Positions 57,459 through 64,000 of a DNA stretch of 64,000 bases are shown one piece after another. This DNA is from Gonapodya sp. JEL0774. Taxonomy: Eukaryota > Monoblepharomycota > Monoblepharidomycetes > Monoblepharidales > Gonapodyaceae. A program made the translations under genes and the position numbers. The stretch spans positions 186,001 to 250,000 of the forward strand of contig JADIIX010000013.1 in NCBI GenBank assembly GCA_027604505.1. The letters run 5' to 3'. The notes below the pieces were generated by a model. That model ran no database searches and was not told the origin of the DNA. It worked only from the letters and a program-made list of their open reading frames with translations. Numbering within the stretch: the stretch's first letter is position 1; every line of letters starts with the position of its first letter.

Positions 57459-60400
57459 TCACCGGCAATCATATCCAGAGCTCCGGTCTCCTCCACACTC
57501 ACGGTACAACCTCATGGTCTCTCCCAAATTTGAACACGCTCCAAAACGCTTTTCGTCCACACCCCACGGACTGATTGACGTGATCGACCACCGAGGCTTC
57601 CGTGAAGAATTCTTGTCTGGCCACTCAGAGTGAGCGCGTCCCGCGACCTCACTCCAGACACTAATCTCTCGATTCTCCCCTGTTCTGATCCACCGAACGT
57701 CACCTGGATTCTTCTGGGGCTGCCGTGATGCGCTTGGAACCAACAAAGACCGAAATCTAGGATCTCGGGACTCCTGCACCTTGGTTCTGTCAACGAACTG
57801 ACGGCCTGCGCCGGGCTCAGTCTGCCAAAAAACGTCTCCTTTGAGAACAATGTCTTCGACATACCGTCTGTCTTCGACAAACTGTCTGTCTACGACAAAC
57901 GGTCTCTCTCTTTGCAAGCCGATCACAGGTGAAATTTCATCCACATCGTCCCATCTTTTCTTTGGTAACACGAATTGTCCGGGCTTTCGAATGATTTGAC
58001 CAACACAGAGAAACTCCGCCGATCTACTCACTCGACGAAAGCCGTTAATAGACGAAGCCCGCAAGTTGCCTGCGGACTCAAGACGTTCAGCTCCAACCTC
58101 ATTGGAAACTATTTTCACAAGGTCGCCAACACATATTATGTCCACTCCGAATCTCAGTGCAAGAATGGAGCTTTTGTTACTGGAGTCAACCTTTAGAGAT
58201 AATGTTCCAGACACACCCATCAACTGTGCTGCTCCACGGTTCCAGAGGGTACATCGTCCAACATTTCCACTTCGCCACAGTTCAATAGGCACAATATGTT
58301 CGGCTGAGACTATTTCAGTTTGACCTGGAGCATCAACGTCGAGGGATGAGACTGGTAGCCGCCGCACCTCGTATGCGAGAGGCCGGTCTCGATTTGCGCC
58401 TTCATGGACTCCCCACCTCTCCAGAATGTAACGAGCAGATCGCGCCGACGGCACAGCAGCGGTCGGCCTGCGAAATGTTCCCATCGTCTCCAGGTCCGGT
58501 CGACCGACTTCGTTGAGAGATGACACAAGCACCAGAGCGTGTTCTTCAGAGTCCGTATTACTAACGGCGTCCGCTGAACGACCAGGTAAGCATGAATCAC
58601 CTGATTCCCTTGAGTTGAGCGCTACGTCACTGATGCCTTCACTAAGCGTAGGAGTAAATAGATCTCGGTATCGAGGAGCGTCCAGAGGATTAAGTGTGGG
58701 AGACGCAGCCATCGTTGAGTCGCGAGGGCGGGTATCAGGGGATAGATATGAGACACCATCGGCCTCTGAGTGACCACGAGCAGGTTTAAGCGCTGGAGAT
58801 AGAACCTGCCGGTTCCCGATATCATCCACAGGTGAGTATTGGGGCCTTGAGATGAAGTTCCTCGCCTCGCTTGCAGATGTCACCAGTGGCAAATAGCTCG
58901 TTACAACTCCAAGATCCATAGCAAAATCTTCTTTGAGATCGAGTTCAGGTTGTTGCGGAAAAAAATTTGAAGCTGCGTGCTGCAGAGGAAACAGGTCATC
59001 CCTCGAGGAAGGTAGAATCACCTCGACTTTTAGTTGCGACTTCAGCAATTGTGAAGAGGGCGAGCAGCCCCTCTCATCGTCTATACTACTGAGATCTTCG
59101 CCAACGTCGTACAGTCGGTCCTCAGACATTGTGTTACCCGCAAAAGCAAAAGAGGAGTTCTGACGATTGGAGAGAGGGGGGCACGGTGCAACAGCGACCG
59201 GGTTGGGTGGAGGAGACGTGGATATGTTTAAATGCGGTTCCAAATCATGTTCCATTATCCAGTGTTGGGAACCATCCTTAATGGTGTGCGGCTTTCGTGT
59301 GTTTTGTTTCACGTTATCATCGGGTAGTGGCCGAACGACCAAGACAGGCCTGGGAGTCGGAAGAAAACGGGCGTTTCCATTCATCACCAAATGTTTGGGA
59401 TCATTTCGGAGACCTCAGACGGAAACCCACCACATCACCTCTCTCACATCCTGATCATTCTCTTTTTCTTCCTTGTTCTCCAACACCACAGCCCAAGCAA
59501 TATCCCCTGATCTATATCCTAAGTGCCATTCCCACTTGATCGGTTCTCCCGCGTTTGGAGCAACGACTTCGACTAAGGTGGCACCGCGCTTGTGGGAACG
59601 CTTATGGGACAGACTTGAAGGGGGAAGAACAGACGAGGAAGCAGGCCAAGAGGAGACTCTAATGCCGGAATAGGAAGACCCGGGAGGGTTTAGTCGGCGA
59701 CGCTTTGAAAAGTTCCCGTTGTCTGCAGAGTCCGATTCGTCTTCCCCAGAAAAGGATGAACGATTAAGCCTACTAGTTCGACGATCAGAAGATTGCGCTG
59801 GAGAAGGAGATGAGTTTGGAGGTTTGGAAAGTGAGCTGTGAACTTTCATGCTCCTCCTTGGAGGCAGGGCGCCTGGGGCTCTATTTGACGGATTGCGAGC
59901 ACCCCGCGGAACCCCACCACAGTACTGACACAAGCACGCTGGCACAACTACATTAGGTGGCAAAACTGCCAGAGCTGGCTGACCCGTGCGCAGAGAGGGA
60001 GAACCAAAAGTAAGGTTATCGAGAACCACGTCCAATGGTCGCGTCAGGCTGGGAGTGGCCCCATTCTCCTTCGTGCTCTTCCGAATGGCTTCATCAACAC
60101 TCTTTAACCACTTGAGGTGTGGCGCGAACTCGTTCGGACTACGAAACCTTCGCCTCCCCGCCATCCCAAACAAGTAGAAATCCGTCCTCCTCCTCTCATT
60201 CCGCGCTCGAGAATGTCCAAACAGCGCATATCCACGTGGCCAAGCTGTGAGTCCACAAAGAGGAAGCCAGTGCGACTCAGAACGGGAGCCTTGGGCGAGG
60301 AAAAAGCCGGAGGATTGTTCGGTGGACGGATGGTTAATGGGGTCACCGTCTGAGAAGAGAGGAGGGGAGACCGCTGAAGAATTCGTGAGCGGAGGTGGGA

Positions 60401-60653
60401 CGAAAGTGGGGGACGGAGCGGCAGTTTGAGAAGTTGACCGGTTACGCATGCTGTACGTGTTGCTGATTGGGGAAGATGACTGTGATCGAGAGGGGGAACG
60501 ACTCACTGCACTGAGAGCGTCAGGCGGGCTGTGCAAAAAGATAAACCAATTCACGTAATATTGTAATGGTGTGGTTCACCGCAGCACTTCTCACCATGCA
60601 GCTTCGACGTCTCTGGATCCCCCTTCATCCTCCTCGCTCACTCGTTTGTGCAT
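57459..60653 (-). CDS. Clr2-like transcriptional silencing protein
   Basis: Chromatin silencing factor related to Clr2, the S. pombe SHREC subunit. Exon 1 MHKRVSEEDEGGSRDVEAA (ATG 60653) splices into a Ser-rich segment, then the N-terminal domain: WPRGYALFGHSRARNERRRT, DFYLFGMAGRRRFRSPNEF, PHLKWLKS and the zinc-type CLCQYCGG (59930-60260). A basic linker with KRRRLNPPG (possible NLS) precedes GYRSGDIAWAVVLENKEEKE. An intron (GTGGGT...CTCCCAG, about 59360-59440) then gives REVMW-PVLVVRPL, matching the RxGE/D-hydrophobic-W...WP..V pattern of the Clr2 transil domain. The long C-terminal exon (57459-59340) has conserved-looking HIVPIELWRSGNVGRCTLWN and FGVDIICVGDLVKIV. Length near 1,000 residues, longer than S. 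pombe Clr2. Confidence 0.75.
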
Positions 60654-61765
60654 CCTCTTACACACACTGGACAAGAACCCAAAGGATATAAGGATCATCA
60701 GGTCATGCATGTATTGACGAATGACCAATTCGCGGGGAGTGGACTTCGAATCATATCATCATTCGCGATGTAGCAAAGAATTTGCACTTGCCACCTGGAT
60801 ACAAGCTCTCCCTGCTCGACGCAAAGCAGTTTCATTCTTTTCTAAGTTTCCCCCGGGCGCCCGTTTTCAATTGCACTACGTCCAGCTGGAAACATAATCT
60901 CACCTCCGCGCCCTTTGTCCTCCTTATCTACGAACCCCGCGCGACACTCTGTGCGACCAGCGCTACCGGTGCCACAAATGGTGATAGTTAAGTCGTGTTG
61001 TCGTTCTGTCGTGGAAAGGTGTGGTAGCACCTCAGGTTGGCGGAGGACTGGCCCCTTCGACGACTCGGAGCCACAGTGGCATCCCGACATCCCAACATAG
61101 TAACTCGCCAGCCTGCAAAAGACGGTGCATTTGGATTCAAACATCGCAACCCTCTGTTCTCTGATCAAAATATTCTCGAGGCCATGACCTCGATTTGCCA
61201 AATGATGGTCATCCCAGAGAGATTTGGCGGAAGTGATGAAAGCTATTTGACCCCCAACAACCAAAAGTCAGGTATATTCGACGTCGCGCATGCTGTTACC
61301 CCATTTTCACCCCATTTTTTTTTTGGATTGTCGTTTTGATGTATTATTTTGCCTGATTTATGTAAATTGTACAGACATGGAAATACTTTGTTTGTGTTTG
61401 CTTCGCAAGATGTGACAGACAGAATGAAAAGAAGAGAAAAAATACCCGAGCACTCTCGAAATGATTGAAAAAATGGTGAAATGTGAACGGCAATTCGACC
61501 CACAACAATTGCAGCAATCGTCACTCTGCATAGTGCCAGCTACACAAGACAAGAGTTTTGAGTTCCCCAGTCGGTCCAGAGGCGTGAAACACGATGGCGC
61601 CGTGTCCATCGTATCCAGTTCTATCTCTCGCCAAGTTGATCAGACGTGTCCTCAAACGTAGTGTCTTGTCCCGTCTGCCAAAGCAGGACAGAAGCGTCTT
61701 GAAATAACGTTCTTCGGATGCACCATATCACCACTCCAAACACACGTTCTCACCTTTCCTCAATT
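60654..61765. other. 1.1 kb intergenic region, no gene found
   Basis: Downstream of the F-box-like gene and upstream of the Clr2-like gene. Open frames have no motif and no matching splice partners. Poly(T) at 61315-61323. Confidence 0.5.
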
Positions 61766-63535
61766 TCACCAAGGGCACTGCCTAACCCACCCCTCTCTCC
61801 TCTTCCCTCCTCCCACCAATTCTCCATGCTCCTCCTCTCGCTTCCTCCTCGTCCCTCCCACATAAGCCAGTTTCGCCAAGAGTGCCTCCCATCCGGTGTT
61901 CTTCCCGTTCTGGACCCATTCCTCCTCCATTTTTCGGAGACCCTCATTTACATCCAATCCCAGAGTCTTCCTCATATGAAGCACTTGGCTCAAGCGCTTG
62001 GCTCGCAACTCTTGGGCGGCAGAGACAAAGGATTCGTAAGGCAGCGATGCGTTTGCACCCGTGAGACACGATTCAAAGAGAGCCATATCTGCCCGCGCAA
62101 ACAGCGGAGGTGTTGCGTTCTTGGCGGCAATGAGAAGCCCACGTTCTCTGTGAGCTCTTTCGCGCTGGCGTTCTTGCTTGAGTTGCTTTTGTCTCTTCAC
62201 CTCCGAACCCTTCTTTTCGATGATATCGATAAGAGGCTCCCAGCTTTTCTTCACAAATGGGTTGTTCCTTCTCCAATTCTCCAATGCCGCGAGTCGGGCT
62301 TCCTCCCAAGTTCGACCCTTCACGCCATAATTATGCCATTGAGTTTGGAACCCGCGCGCTCCAATTCTAGTGGCGAACTTGTCCACACTGACTCGGCGGA
62401 TATGCTCGTGCAACCGAGTTATTCCCGTTATGTCATTGTTGCGCACAAAGTCGGGCTCGGGGCCGTAGAGGCTTGGGAGCGGGAGTTTTGGGACAGCGAC
62501 TTTTGGGACATCAGGATCGCGGAGGGAGAGAAGAGATTCCTCGTCAGGGAAGAGGTCGGCAGCAGTGAAGGAATCCTGGTGTGGAGAAACCGGGTTCCAA
62601 GGACGGAGAACACGGTAAGCAATCAGTTCAATTCATTGCATAACTGCACACAGTGGGGGCGTTCCATGAAGCCCGCTGTCCCCAACAGTGCAACTCACGT
62701 GAGGAATTTTACGCGATACCATTGTTCGTCCGAATTCCACGCGCATCTCCATGATCTTGACAAGCCTCGTCGCAGCCCTCCTCCTGCACGCTACGACAAA
62801 GCCCCACTCTGTGGCCTCCTTATTTTCTATAAAGGCTCTCAACAAGTCCTCATCGGCTTGTCCATCGAGCCTGGACTTACGAGCTGCTGCGACCAGTTTC
62901 CTCATGCGGGTTTCGTCTGCACGGATTTCATGGAGTACTTCGATGGAACCGTTGTGCAAGATGCATGCGCGGTAGCCCGATGCAGCATAATACAATCTAG
63001 TTGGAGCATCGGTGGAATGCATTTGGAAGCAGTGTTGACCGACAGATTGAGGAATTTTGAAGCGGGCGCAGAGTTGTTGAAGAGGCATGGCACCGATGGC
63101 GCGATTAGAGCGGCAGTTGGAGCACAGTTGTGGTGGGTACATGCGAAGTGGCACCGGATCGCGAGCACCAATGGCGTAGCCAGGGCAGACCGGTGGTTTA
63201 AGAAGGTCGGCAGGTATTATTGATCCGCAAGCGACACAGAGGTCTTCCGAACAAGCACGGTCGAGAACGGTAGTGGGAGAACGAGAGTGAGAAATTGTGT
63301 TAAGGAGGTATGCGGCGAGCGAAATCGGTATTTTGGCATTGAACGCTATCGCAGCAGAGGGCAGCACCCAAGGGAACACGGTGTCAACGAACGACTTTGT
63401 GGCTTGGCACGCGGAAGCGAGTTTAAATAGGGCAACTGTGTCGGCCTTCAGATGCTTTTTGAGAATTTGATAGAGGATGTCGTAGTTGAGTGTCAGGAAA
63501 TTGGCAACCTCTCCTTGCTCAACCGGGAGCGCCAT
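61766..63535 (-). CDS. F-box-like protein with a zinc-binding Cys cluster
   Basis: ATG 63535. The N-terminus FLTLNYDILYQILKKHL followed by VALFKLASACQATKSFV resembles an F-box. Next is a Cys4-type cluster (CVACGSIIPADLL with LCSNCRSN, 63110-63240), a likely zinc ribbon. One intron runs from CCTCAC-gtgagt (62697) to CCACACCAG (about 62570) and joins SRKIPH to DSFTAADLFPDEESLLSLRD in phase; the nearer AG leads to stops in all frames. The C-terminal half is helical and highly charged (FQTQWHNYGVKGRTWEEARL; EVKRQKQLKQERQRERAH), ending at 61766. Members of this fungal F-box/Cys4 type have no assigned substrate. The Skp1-binding role is inferred. Confidence 0.7.
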
Positions 63536-64000
63536 GATGGAGTTTCAAGGGAGCAAAGCTAGGAATCAATCAAAGCGCAACACCAAGTTGCTTTTGAAGA
63601 GGTTGAAGAAGTTGGAGATTCTGTGGATGGGAGTGCACAAGAGCAGAACAGTTTGAGCAGGGGGAGACACTTGACCCGCGAGTAGAGCAGACAGGACATT
63701 CCAATGGCAAAACGATCAATAACAAGTGTAGCATGACTGCCAATGCTGCTGGGATCCGCTCTCGTCTGACTCGGTGTCAGCCCACCTGTCTTGCTCGTGT
63801 TTGGGATGACTGTCCGACACAATTAGTACCCAGGTTTTGTGACAAATACGTTGTGTAAATCAAGTGAGTTCCCTCACAAGAACGCAAACTATTCAAGCGG
63901 TGTACTTCTATCTCTGAAAGTAAACAGATTATTGAAAGCTAAATGTACATCGGCAGGGAAAACGGAGTCTGTCGCCGACTCCCAGTAGTTGACTTGCACA
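63536..64000. other. Upstream region at window edge
   Basis: Contains a minus-strand frame of 87 codons (63559-63822) without a recognised family, and no splice link to the F-box-like gene. Otherwise I see nothing. Confidence 0.4.

Noticed and set aside
60842-61264. Minus-strand frame of 140 codons between the Clr2-like and F-box-like genes
   Set aside because: Atypical composition, no motif, no splice-consistent extension and no ATG context; treated as noise.
62633-63535. F-box-like gene ending at 62633 as a complete protein
   Set aside because: A GTGAGT donor at 62697 and a CACCAG acceptor near 62570 join it in phase to the downstream frame that ends at 61766.

Overview
The window is nuclear DNA of an intron-rich fungus. 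The evidence is fungal-type gene content (a Clr2-like silencing factor, a YAP-type bZIP, a Gcn4-like bZIP, PPWD1 and CDC45 orthologues), frequent short GT-AG introns of about 50-250 nt, and close gene spacing. A cysteine-rich single-pass SH3 protein and a mixed set of animal-like and yeast-like families point to an early-diverging (chytrid-type) lineage rather than an ascomycete; this placement is inference. No rRNA gene, convincing tRNA, CRISPR array or transposon was recognised. Gene models were spliced by eye, so internal exon borders are approximate unless a junction is stated.

Layout. 1-7.4 kb (minus strand): the 3'-truncated NOT4/CNOT4 ubiquitin ligase, a START-like (SRPBCC) protein, and a CAT-type amino-acid permease. 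After an empty 2 kb gap come a Gcn4-like bZIP (9.5-10.4 kb), an F-box protein (11-12.3 kb), a secreted or membrane Cys-rich protein with a cytosolic SH3 domain (12.5-15.2 kb), CDC45 (15.7-19.2 kb), the WD40-cyclophilin PPWD1 (19.4-22.6 kb) and a YAP-type bZIP with a 10-nt micro-exon (22.8-24.6 kb), all on the minus strand. A DNAJC28-domain protein is divergent from YAP (24.9-27.0 kb, plus).

27.1-33.3 kb (minus) holds the most striking locus: an HRI-like eIF2-alpha kinase preceded, in the same gene, by a FixL-like PAS domain that keeps the histidine used as the haem ligand in FixL. The kinase carries a very large low-complexity insert. A repeat-containing, gene-poor stretch with one short cyclin-fold gene follows (33.3-38.7 kb). 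Next is a membrane-anchored RNA-binding-type protein with a tandem array of PAM2-like motifs, RGG boxes and a C-terminal CCCH finger (38.7-43.0 kb, plus).

43.6-64 kb: a two-finger C2H2 factor, a zinc alcohol dehydrogenase, a divergent kinesin (all minus), a full-length P-glycoprotein-type ABC transporter (plus), a Clr2-like heterochromatin protein (minus) and an F-box-like zinc protein (minus). Several genes belong to one physiological theme, nutrient and stress control of translation: eIF2-alpha kinase, Gcn4-like factor, amino-acid permease, NOT4, and a probable poly(A)-binding-protein partner. Their shared location is probably coincidental.
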